Assembly (NCBI GenBank): GCA_011390465.1
Contig: JAABSH010000032.1
Location: 1-42,012 of the forward strand
Length of the DNA stretch: 42,012 nucleotides
From: Desulfobacteraceae bacterium
Lineage (GTDB): Bacteria; Desulfobacterota; Desulfobacteria; Desulfobacterales; Desulfosalsimonadaceae
Reading direction: 5' to 3'
Part shown: positions 14,304 through 21,904 of the stretch, piece by piece
How positions within the stretch are numbered: position 1 is the stretch's first letter
How the letters are laid out: each line of letters starts with the position of its first letter
The notes under the pieces: generated by a model
Databases searched by the model: none
What the model was told of the DNA's origin: nothing
What the model saw: the letters and a program-made list of their open reading frames with translations, nothing else
Made by a program: the position numbers and the translations under genes

Positions 14304-14408
14304 ATTTTTTTAGACGCGGATTGCGCGGATTTGCGCGGATTTTTTTTTCCGCAAATGCGGGAATCCATTACCCCATCCGTGAAATCCGCGACATCCGTGT
14401 CAAAAAAA
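14304..14408. repeat. GCGGAT/ATCCGC inverted repeat, copy 1
   Basis: TTTTTTTAGACGCGGATTGC and further GCGGATT units on the left face ATCCGTGAAATCCGCGACATC and CGTGTCAAAAAAA on the right. The whole forms an imperfect palindrome of about 105 bases flanked by T- and A-runs. Confidence 0.7.
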
Positions 14409-14559
14409 CACTATTCTGTTTTATATAACATTTTTTTGAAGGAAAAACTATTTTTTTTCAATAAGTTCTGAGCGTTGAGATGAATTTTGAGCGGATTCAG
14501 CGGGGTTTCCGGCAAAAACGTTCATGTAATGTCATTATCCACATTGGTTATGGTGTTCT

Positions 14560-14618
14560 GGCTTGTAGTGACGCCGTAAGGCGTTATATGATATGCCCTC
14601 ACGGGCACACTACGAGCC
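14560..14618. repeat. Three-way cruciform: GGCTTGTAGTG/CACTACGAGCC with two inner hairpins
   Basis: The outer arms 14560-14570 and 14608-14618 pair over 11 bases with one G-T wobble. Inside are two perfect 5-bp hairpins, ACGCC-gtaa-GGCGT (14571-14584) and TGCCC-tcac-GGGCA (14594-14607). The inner stems abut the outer arms, so the DNA or RNA folds as a compact three-way junction. Confidence 0.8.
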
Positions 14619-14653
14619 GGAAATGTCCGGCTGATCAAAAGATTGATAAAAAA

Positions 14654-14800
14654 TTGACGGCTTCGTAAAAAGTCCAAATTCTTTGTTGCGCTGCATCCCC
14701 AGCGGCTTCAACGTACGCAAAGTACGCCTCATTGCTGGGGATTTGCGCGCCTCGAATTTGGAGCTTTTTTCTTTGCCGTCTGAATTCGACTTTTTACGAG
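14654..14800. repeat. MITE-like nested palindrome with TCGTAAAAAGTC terminal repeats
   Basis: Terminal arms TCGTAAAAAGTC (14663-14674) and GACTTTTTACGA (14788-14799) are exact. Nested inside are CAAATTC/GAATTTG, ATCCCCAGC/GCTGGGGAT and a central CGTACGCAAAGTACG. The left flank GACGGC is answered by GCCGTC (14775-14780). No open frame of note inside. A degenerate relative lies at 13957-14056. Confidence 0.8.
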
Positions 14801-14830
14801 AACATCAAAAATTTTGATCATCCATGATTC

Positions 14831-14908
14831 AGCCGCGGATGAACGCAGATCAACGCGGATAAAAACGCCAATCCGTGTTAATCCGTGTGCATCCGCGTCT
14901 AAAAAAAA
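14831..14908. repeat. GCGGAT/ATCCGC inverted repeat, copy 2
   Basis: AGCCGCGGATGAACGCAGAT and AACGCGGAT units on the left, ATCCGTGTTAATCCGTGTGC and ATCCGCGTCTAAAAAAAA on the right. Same family as 14304-14408, but with different spacer letters between units. Between here and the kinase gene (14909-15112) I see only AT-rich DNA that probably holds its promoter. Confidence 0.7.
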
Positions 14909-15112
14909 CGGGTTGCCCGCAAGTTAAGTTGCTTGATATACAACGCTTCAGTATCTGTCGCCTGATGATGGGGGATTTTTATGCTTGTGTTATTTTGTAT
15001 TAATAATTAATATCAATAAGTTGATGATTTTCGCCACCTGCGGGAAGGTGTCGGCTGCTGACAATCAAGTCAGTTTTGACGGACATTTTTTTTAAAAACG
15101 GATAATCCCATA

Positions 15113-17644
15113 ATGTTGTCTAAAAACGGAAAGCCACGGGTAGACACGCTGGTCCGGTTCAATTATGTTCCCCGCATCATTGGATTTGCGGTCCACGGCG
15201 TTATTTTGACCCAGCTTTTCGGGGACAGCAGTAATATATTTTTGTGGGCGGCGATTTTTGTCCAGAGTCTTGTGTGGCCGCATCTGGCGTATTTGCTTGG
15301 CAAATACAGCAGGAACGGGAGAAAAACCGAACACCGGAATCTGTATCTTGAGGCGTTTCTGGTGGGGGTCTGGATAAACCTGGCTGCTTTTCAGCTCTGG
15401 CCGTCAACGGTTTTTTTTGTGGGCGTATCCATCAACCTGCTGGCTACCCGGGGCATAAAACCTTTTATCAATTCGGTGGCGTTTGTGGCTGCCGGCATCC
15501 TTTTAACGGGTGTTTTTAACGGGTTTACGTTTGTCCCCCATTCCAGCCTTCCGGTAACCTATGCGTGCATCGGGTTTATTGTCATCTACTCCTCTGTTGT
15601 ATCGTTTTTAAGCTTTCAGATTTCAAACAAATTGCGCACAAGCCGCCAGCGCACAGAGGCGATTTTTAATTCCATTCAAAGCGGCGTATTCGTGGTGGAC
15701 GGGAAATCCCACGAAATTATCGCTGCAAATCCTTCAGCCGCAAGAATGCTGGGGGTGGCCCGGGATGAGATCGAGGGGCATGTCTGCCATCAGTTTTTGT
15801 GCCCGGCTGAGGCGGGAAAGTGTCCCATCAGTGATCATAAAATGCGCATGGACAGTTCAGAACGGATTCTTCTGAATAAGGATGGTAAAGAAATTCCGAT
15901 TCTTAAAACCGTGGTGCCGTTTATCCTGCAGGGCCGGGAATGTCTGCTGGAAAGTTTTGTGGATATCAGTGACCGCAAAAACATGGAAGAGGAATTGCGG
16001 CGCCTGGCCCGGGCCGTGGAGCAGTCCATCGACGGCATTGCGGTGGCGGACATGGACGGAAAAATCCAGTTTGCAAACACTGCCTGGGCAAAAATGCATG
16101 GGTGCCGGCCAGCGGAAGTGCTTGGCAGGCCTATCAGCATTTTTCATACCCGGGAACAGCTTGATGCAGAGGTCAAGCCCTTTAATGCCCTGGTGAAGGA
16201 AAATGGCAGCAACGAGGGAGAGGTCGGGCATATGCGAAAAGACGGCACGATTTTTCCCACATGGATGACGACGACTCTTTTAAAGGATGATAGCGGCCAG
16301 CCGGTGGGGCTTCTGGGCATTGCCCGGGATATCACGGATCGGAAACACGTGGAAAATGAACTGCGCCTCACCCTTGAAAAAGTTGAGACCATCAACCTTC
16401 ATCTGGAAAAACAAACCGCCCTGGCCAATGAAATGGCAGTGCAGGCGGAAGCCGCCAATATCGCCAAAAGTCAGTTTCTGGCCAATATGAGTCATGAAAT
16501 CCGCACCCCGATGAACGCGGTAATGGGGATGGCATATCTGTTGTCAGATACCCGGTTAACGGATGAGCAGCAGTATTTTGTGAAAACCATTCAGCAAAGC
16601 ACGGATTCGCTTTTGAACATTATCAATGACATTCTGGATTTTTCCAAAATTGAAGCCGGCCGGCTGGATCTGGAAATTATTGACTTTGATCTGGTGCAGC
16701 TGCTCGAAGAAATAAACAATATGCTGGAAATTGATGCCCGCAAAAAAGGCCTGGCATATTCGTGCCGGGTGGCGCCGGCGGTGCCTTGCCGGGTTTCCGG
16801 TGATCCGGGCCGGATTCGCCAGATACTGGTGAATCTCATCGGCAATGCCATCAAGTTTACTGAAAAAGGGGGGGTGGAGATTCAGGTGGATTTGGGTCCG
16901 GATCAAGGCCCGCGCGACCTGAGGGCCGATGATCCGCAGGTCACGCTGATGTTTCGGATCAGCGATACGGGTATTGGTATTTCTGAGGGAAAAATAGAAA
17001 CGCTTTTTGACGCGTTTACCCAGGTGGATGCCTCCACCACCCGGAAGTTCGGCGGCACCGGCCTTGGGTTGTCCATCGCCAGAAATCTGATCGGGATGAT
17101 GGGGGGGCAACTGAAGGTTGCCAGCCGGCAGAAAAAGGGCAGCACGTTTACGTTTACAGTGAACCTGAAAAAATCGGCCCCCCAGGCCGGCGCATTTATG
17201 AAACCGGAACTCCCCGGCACCGGGGTGTCTGAAAAAGAAGCGGCCATGCAGCCAACGGGGCCGCTCCATATTCTTGTTGCCGAGGACATGGCGGTCAACC
17301 AGGAAGTGGTGCAGGCGTTTCTGGAATCATTCGGATTTACGGCGCATGCGGTTGAAAACGGCCGGCAGGCCATCGAGGAACTGGCGCGGCATCACTATGA
17401 TCTGGTGCTCATGGATGTCCAGATGCCGGAGATGGACGGCATGGAGGCCACCCGGGTGATCCGTGATCCGGCATCAGCGGTCCTGGATCATCGTATTCCC
17501 ATTATCGCATTAACCGGGCACGCCATGGAAGGGGACCGGGACCGGTATCTTGATGCGGGAATGAACGATTATCTGTCCAAACCCATCAATCGGGATGCCC
17601 TTTATGGCGTGGTGATGCGGAACTTACCGGACAACCGGAAATAG
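15113..17644 (+). CDS. MASE2-PAS-PAS hybrid sensor histidine kinase
   Basis: An 843-residue membrane sensor. Residues 1-170 match a MASE2 domain, with WPHLAYL (55-61), the ExRNLYLE segment and GVWINLAAFQLWPS. Two PAS domains follow (about 178-290 and 296-412). The HisKA box is SHEIRTPMN (phospho-accepting H461). The HATPase has GNAIKF (577-582), SDTGIGI (617-623) and GGTGLGLS (647-654). A C-terminal receiver carries D768 in LVLMDVQMPEMDG and the K of LSKP. It should autophosphorylate H461 and pass phosphate to D768, then onward to an HPt protein not encoded here. PAS1 has an odd C225/C230/C237 cluster (see findings). The nearby 3' end overlaps a dnaJ remnant on the other strand. Orphan: no response regulator nearby. 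Confidence 0.92.
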   Translation: MLSKNGKPRVDTLVRFNYVPRIIGFAVHGVILTQLFGDSSNIFLWAAIFVQSLVWPHLAYLLGKYSRNGRKTEHRNLYLEAFLVGVWINLAAFQLWPSTVFFVGVSINLLATRGIKPFINSVAFVAAGILLTGVFNGFTFVPHSSLPVTYACIGFIVIYSSVVSFLSFQISNKLRTSRQRTEAIFNSIQSGVFVVDGKSHEIIAANPSAARMLGVARDEIEGHVCHQFLCPAEAGKCPISDHKMRMDSSERILLNKDGKEIPILKTVVPFILQGRECLLESFVDISDRKNMEEELRRLARAVEQSIDGIAVADMDGKIQFANTAWAKMHGCRPAEVLGRPISIFHTREQLDAEVKPFNALVKENGSNEGEVGHMRKDGTIFPTWMTTTLLKDDSGQPVGLLGIARDITDRKHVENELRLTLEKVETINLHLEKQTALANEMAVQAEAANIAKSQFLANMSHEIRTPMNAVMGMAYLLSDTRLTDEQQYFVKTIQQSTDSLLNIINDILDFSKIEAGRLDLEIIDFDLVQLLEEINNMLEIDARKKGLAYSCRVAPAVPCRVSGDPGRIRQILVNLIGNAIKFTEKGGVEIQVDLGPDQGPRDLRADDPQVTLMFRISDTGIGISEGKIETLFDAFTQVDASTTRKFGGTGLGLSIARNLIGMMGGQLKVASRQKKGSTFTFTVNLKKSAPQAGAFMKPELPGTGVSEKEAAMQPTGPLHILVAEDMAVNQEVVQAFLESFGFTAHAVENGRQAIEELARHHYDLVLMDVQMPEMDGMEATRVIRDPASAVLDHRIPIIALTGHAMEGDRDRYLDAGMNDYLSKPINRDALYGVVMRNLPDNRK

Positions 17645-17722
17645 AAACCCTCCAGCCTGTTTGATTTTGGTTAAGTTGGCCCCCCGGCTCACACCGAGAA
17701 CAACATAATAATCAATGGCCAT
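17624..17722 (-). pseudogene. Truncated DnaJ-domain gene (J-domain start only)
   Basis: An ATG at 17722 with a GGGAGG site about 6 bases upstream starts MAIDYYVVLGVSRGANLTKI and continues KQA. This is an unmistakable beginning of a J-domain (helix I and the start of helix II). It then departs into GGFLFPVVR and a stop inside the antisense of the kinase 3' end. The HPD motif and everything after are missing. It begins 24 bases after the citrate synthase stop, as a downstream operon gene would. The break at about 17650 coincides with the end of the kinase gene, so this marks a deletion or rearrangement junction. Confidence 0.75.
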
Positions 17723-17745
17723 GGCGCACCTCCCTGTATACAGTT

Positions 17746-19161
17746 TTATTCCCGCTGATCCGCGGGCACATATTTTTTATTGAAATCCCCTGTATAAAGG
17801 GCCCGGGGCCGGAAAATCCGGTTTTTCTGAATATATTCAAACACCCGGGCTGTCCATCCGGCCACCCGGCTGGCGGCAAACAGCGGTGTGAACAATTCAT
17901 CCTCCAGGCCAAGGCAGCTGTAAACCAGGCCGGAATAAAAATCCACGTTCGGGAAAATATTCTTTTCCAGGGCCAAAGGCGATGCCAGCATGGTTTTTTC
18001 AAGCGACTTCGCCACTTCATAGCGCTTTTGATTTTTGGGATTGTCATGGATCAGAAACTGCGCCAGGGGTCCCAGCACTTTGGCCCGGGGATCATAGACT
18101 TTGTATACCCGGTGGCCGAACCCGCTGATTTTGGCTTTTTTGGAGAGTTTTTCCGCCACCCAGGATGCGACCTTTTCTTTTGATCCGATTTCCCGGATGT
18201 TTTTCATGGCTGCCTCATTGGCACCGCCGTGGAGGGGCCCGCTCAGGGCCGCGATGCCGGAGCCAACGGAAAAGTAAATATCGGAGAGAGTGGACGCCAC
18301 CACCAGAGAGGCGAAGGTGCTGGCGTTCATGCCGTGATCCGCGTGCAGAATGAGCGCGATGTCCATGATGCGCTCTTCCACCGGCGTGGGCGGTTTACCG
18401 GTGATCATGTAAAGCAGGTTGCCGGCGTGGCTCAGGGACGGGTCGGGTTCTAACGGCATCCGTCCCTGGTGAATGCGGGAAACCGCCCCGATAATGGTGC
18501 TGACCCCGGCGATCAGGTGGTAACAGGCCTCCATGGCGCTTTGTTTTTCAAAATACCGGTCGCTGCGCCTGGCGGTTTTTTTGCGGTCGCCCTGATTTTT
18601 GATTTTAAATTCATAAATAGCGCGTTTTCCCCCTGTGGGCTGGCATTCCATGGCAATGGAGTCTTCATCCGCGCAAATGGCATTGACTGTTTTGGGGCGG
18701 CCGGCGGCCTTGTCCATGTCCGTGAATTCCTGGCGCATGAGGTTGGTGCCCAGGCGAAGGGCTCCCATGACGCTCATCTCTTCCACCGGGAACCCCATGA
18801 GCATCCGCAGGGTGTCGTTGAGATGCATGTCGTCGAACAGCCGGCGTTTATATTCAGAGAGTTCCGCCGCATTGGGCAGTTTCCCGTGCAGCAGAAGATA
18901 GGCGACTTCTTCAAACGTGGCATTGGCGGCCAGATCAAAAATATCATATCCCCGGTACACCAGCCAGCCTTTGGCGCCATTTACGTATCCCACCTGGCTT
19001 TCGCAGGCAATGGCCCCTTCCAGGCCCGGGCCGACCTTGCAATCAATGGGCCATTGGGATGCGGCTGGTTTTTCCGGCACAGGTTCGCTTTGGGTTTCCA
19101 GGCGGGCTTTTTCCGCGGTTTCAAGGATGATATTTCGGATGGATGTCAAGGCATCGTGCAT
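17746..19161 (-). CDS. gltA: Citrate synthase
   Basis: A 471-residue type II-like citrate synthase, condensing oxaloacetate and acetyl-CoA. Catalytic residues are seen as H276 (ILHADHGMN), H311 (GPLHGGANE) and D407 (PNVDFYSG). H350 of GFGHRVYK fits the oxaloacetate site. Usual bacterial lengths are 370-435. The excess comes from a long N-terminal extension (about 1-38) and an extra charged segment at about 160-212. The ATG at 19161 has GGAGG upstream. A TTGACA at 19233-19238 (minus strand) may be its -35, but no good -10 pairs with it. Downstream, a dnaJ remnant shows the operon was once longer. Confidence 0.93.
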   Translation of the reverse strand: MHDALTSIRNIILETAEKARLETQSEPVPEKPAASQWPIDCKVGPGLEGAIACESQVGYVNGAKGWLVYRGYDIFDLAANATFEEVAYLLLHGKLPNAAELSEYKRRLFDDMHLNDTLRMLMGFPVEEMSVMGALRLGTNLMRQEFTDMDKAAGRPKTVNAICADEDSIAMECQPTGGKRAIYEFKIKNQGDRKKTARRSDRYFEKQSAMEACYHLIAGVSTIIGAVSRIHQGRMPLEPDPSLSHAGNLLYMITGKPPTPVEERIMDIALILHADHGMNASTFASLVVASTLSDIYFSVGSGIAALSGPLHGGANEAAMKNIREIGSKEKVASWVAEKLSKKAKISGFGHRVYKVYDPRAKVLGPLAQFLIHDNPKNQKRYEVAKSLEKTMLASPLALEKNIFPNVDFYSGLVYSCLGLEDELFTPLFAASRVAGWTARVFEYIQKNRIFRPRALYTGDFNKKYVPADQRE

Positions 19162-19495
19162 ATTTGTGCCTCCTGTTTTAACGGGTTAACCATGCAGGAA
19201 TATAATACATAAATTAAAAACGAATTTTACAATGTCAAGGGAGCGGCAGAGCCTTTAAATACCGCTGTTTTTGGCGATTCTCTTGTTAAAATGGCAGATA
19301 AAGCGTATTTTGTTGTTTTGTGCGTGTCTCAGACCCGTAAATCAGCCGGTTACGCGGATTGAAATCATAGATCCTTTGTTTTCATTTCTTTTGCCGGGTT
19401 TCGGGCCATAAACCCCACAGATAAAAAGGGGGTAAAAGCTGTTTTACTTATTGAAATTTCAAATAAATATTTTTTATTCAGCCGTCATAAAATGC

Positions 19496-19526
19496 TTGAC
19501 ATGGTGACGACTTGAGATCATATATC
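19496..19526 (+). promoter_or_regulatory. Sigma-70-type promoter of the kamA operon
   Basis: A perfect TTGACA at 19496-19501 is followed, 17-19 bases on, by CATATATC (19519-19526), which offers an acceptable -10. Transcription would start near 19532, about 70 bases before the kamA ATG. The rest of the 438-base gap after citrate synthase holds AT-rich DNA and no gene. Confidence 0.55.
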
Positions 19527-19599
19527 AGGAAAACCGGAACGATAGTGAATGTTAAAATAACTATTTGATTTTATTTTAAAAAAAATGAGGAAAAACATC

Positions 19600-20916
19600 A
19601 TGCAGGAATTGACGTCCAATCAGGAAGAATCCGCGTTAATAGAACTGGAGAAAGATGACGAACCTCCCAGCGAGCCCCCTTGCCCGGCGCCCCGGCTTGT
19701 CAAAGAAGGTCTCCCCCGCTATTCCCGATCCATTGTTTTTAAAAAACCCCGCAATATCAATAAAGACGCCATCCAGCGCACCCGCGCATTCCGGAAACGC
19801 TTTTTCCCGGAAGTGGCGGACAAGGACTGGAACAACTGGCACTGGCAGGTGCGCCATCGTATCTGCTCGCAATCCCAGTTAAAACGCTTTCTTCGCCTTT
19901 CCGCTGAAGAAGAAAACGCGTTTACCTGCCTGGATACCAAAATTCCCCTGGGCATTACCCCTTACTACATGAGTCTCCTGCCCGAAGACATACCGGAACA
20001 TCCCCTGCGCCGGACCGTGGTACCCACCCTGCATGAATTTTTTAAAATGCCGGGAGAAGAAAATGATCCCCTGGGTGAAGACACCCACAGCCCGGTACAC
20101 GGCCTGGTGCACCGGTATCCGGATCGGGTGCTTCTCTTGTTGACCGATTTTTGCGCGGCCTTCTGCCGGTACTGCACCCGGTCCCGGATGATCGGGCGGG
20201 GTACCATTAATGCCGGCGGGGCCCGGCTGGAAAAAGCGTTTGAGTATATCCGGAATACCCCGGCGATCCGGGATGTGCTGCTGTCCGGGGGGGATCCCCT
20301 GACCCTGAGCGACGCCCGGCTGGACTGGATACTGGCAAATCTGCGCAGCATTCCCCATGTGGAAATCGTGCGTATCGGTTCCAAGGTGCCGGCGGTGCTG
20401 CCCCAGCGGGTGACGCCGCAGCTGGTGAAAATGCTGCGCAAATACCATCCCCTCTGGATGAGCCTGCATTTTACCCATCCGGACGAATGCACGCCGGAAA
20501 CTTATAAGGCCTGCCGGATGCTGGCCGACGGCGGCATTCCTTTGGGCTCTCAGACGGTGCTGCTCAAGGGGATCAATGACAACAAGGAAACCATGACGGC
20601 CCTGGTCCACCAGCTCATGAAAATGCGCGTCAAGCCCTATTACCTGTATCAGTGCGACCCGGTGACCGGCACCGGGCATTTCCGGACACCTGTGGAAAAG
20701 GGGATTGAGATTATCCGGAGCTTGCGGGGGCATACCTCCGGGTATGCGGTGCCCCATTATGTGATCGACGCGCCTGGCGGCGGGGGAAAAATTCCGCTGA
20801 TGCCGGATTATGTGGTCGGTAAAACCGCGGACGAGATTCTGCTGACAAATTATGAAGACAAGATTTTTTCTTATCCCCTTTCGGAGAAACATAATGAAAA
20901 TCGGCCTGACCTATGA
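19600..20916 (+). CDS. kamA: KamA-family radical SAM enzyme, probable lysine 2,3-aminomutase
   Basis: A 438-residue radical SAM, PLP-dependent aminomutase. The [4Fe-4S] cluster site is C185-AAF-C189-RY-C192, followed by LLSGGDPL. The PLP lysine is K397 in APGGGGKIPL. D353 (YQCD) and D390 (VIDAPGG) correspond to the two Asp that hold the substrate amine in clostridial lysine 2,3-aminomutase, so lysine is the expected substrate and beta-lysine the product. I start at the ATG at 19600, since GAGG lies 9 bases before it, rather than at 19585. It begins an operon with two ATP-grasp ligases whose genes overlap it and each other. The first 45 residues are an acidic, Pro-rich extension. Confidence 0.88.
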   Translation: MQELTSNQEESALIELEKDDEPPSEPPCPAPRLVKEGLPRYSRSIVFKKPRNINKDAIQRTRAFRKRFFPEVADKDWNNWHWQVRHRICSQSQLKRFLRLSAEEENAFTCLDTKIPLGITPYYMSLLPEDIPEHPLRRTVVPTLHEFFKMPGEENDPLGEDTHSPVHGLVHRYPDRVLLLLTDFCAAFCRYCTRSRMIGRGTINAGGARLEKAFEYIRNTPAIRDVLLSGGDPLTLSDARLDWILANLRSIPHVEIVRIGSKVPAVLPQRVTPQLVKMLRKYHPLWMSLHFTHPDECTPETYKACRMLADGGIPLGSQTVLLKGINDNKETMTALVHQLMKMRVKPYYLYQCDPVTGTGHFRTPVEKGIEIIRSLRGHTSGYAVPHYVIDAPGGGGKIPLMPDYVVGKTADEILLTNYEDKIFSYPLSEKHNENRPDL

Positions 20917-21904
20917 CCTGCGCAGCGAATATCTGGCCATGGGCTACAGCGAGGATGAAACCGCGGAATTTGACCGGGATGACACCATCAGCGCCATTGA
21001 GAATGCGCTGAAGACCCTGGGGCATAAGACAGATCGCATTGGAAATGCCAAAGCCTTGACCCGGCGGCTGGTTGCGGGGGACCGGTGGGATCTGGTGTTT
21101 AATATCGCCGAAGGACTTTTCGGCATTGCCCGGGAAGCCCAGGTGCCGGCCATCCTGGATTTGTATGAAATTCCCTATACGTTTTCCGATCCCCTGATCC
21201 TGGGGCTCACCCTGCACAAGGGAATGACCAAACAGGTGATCCGGGAAAGCGGATTTACGACACCGGATTTCACAGTGGTGCCAACAGCTAAGGATGCCGC
21301 GGCCCTGAAATTTCCTCCCCCGTATTTTGTCAAACCCGTGGCCGAAGGCACGGGCAAGGGGATCAGCGAAAAGTCCATTGTCCGGGACCCGCGGCGTCTT
21401 GCGGCCGTTTGTGGTGAACTCCTGAAACAATACCGTCAGCCCGTGCTGGTGGAAACCTATCTTTCCGGCCGGGAATTCACGGTAGGCATCGTGGGCACGG
21501 GTCCGGACGCGGAAGTGCTGGGCGCTCTTGAGGTAATCCTGCTTCCGGGTGCGGAAAAAGGGGTGTATTCCTATGTAAACAAGGAAAAATGCGAGGAACT
21601 GGTGGAATACCGGCTGGCTTTGCCGAACAGTGATTTGCCTGTCAAAAAGGCCGAGGCCCTGGCCCTGGGATGCTGGCGGGCCCTGGGATGCCGGGACGGC
21701 GGCCGCATCGACATCCGCTGCGATGAAGCGGGAAACCCGTATTTTCTCGAAGTCAACCCGCTGGCCGGGCTGCATCCGGAACACTCGGATCTGCCCATTC
21801 TCTGTAATCATCTGGGTATCCCCTATGGAGAGCTCATCCGGCGCATTGTGGATTCCGCTGTCCTGCGCATGATGCCGGAAAATCGGGGGCAATGGGTCCA
21901 ATGA
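20894..21904 (+). CDS. ATP-grasp ligase, D-Ala-D-Ala ligase-like
   Basis: A 336-residue Ddl-type ATP-grasp protein. Visible are DLVFNIAEG (66-74), the ATP-binding YFVKPVAEGTGKGIS (144-158), VETYLSGREFTVG (186-198) and the metal ligands D273, E286 and N288 in RIDIRCD / FLEVNPL. The enzyme should join an acyl phosphate to an amine, forming a dipeptide-like bond. The ATG at 20894 has GGAG 7 bases upstream and lies 23 bases inside kamA, so translation is coupled. Its place next to kamA rather than among cell-wall genes argues against peptidoglycan synthesis. A beta-lysine or derivative is a likely substrate (inference). Confidence 0.88.
   Translation: MKIGLTYDLRSEYLAMGYSEDETAEFDRDDTISAIENALKTLGHKTDRIGNAKALTRRLVAGDRWDLVFNIAEGLFGIAREAQVPAILDLYEIPYTFSDPLILGLTLHKGMTKQVIRESGFTTPDFTVVPTAKDAAALKFPPPYFVKPVAEGTGKGISEKSIVRDPRRLAAVCGELLKQYRQPVLVETYLSGREFTVGIVGTGPDAEVLGALEVILLPGAEKGVYSYVNKEKCEELVEYRLALPNSDLPVKKAEALALGCWRALGCRDGGRIDIRCDEAGNPYFLEVNPLAGLHPEHSDLPILCNHLGIPYGELIRRIVDSAVLRMMPENRGQWVQ

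Noticed and set aside
14560-14618. Cruciform considered as a tRNA or tRNA remnant
   Set aside because: There is no anticodon arm, TTCGA-like T-loop or CCA end, and only two inner arms.
13822-15112. Repeat clusters considered as a CRISPR array
   Set aside because: Units are short, palindromic, of several unrelated kinds and without regular spacers; no cas gene in the window.
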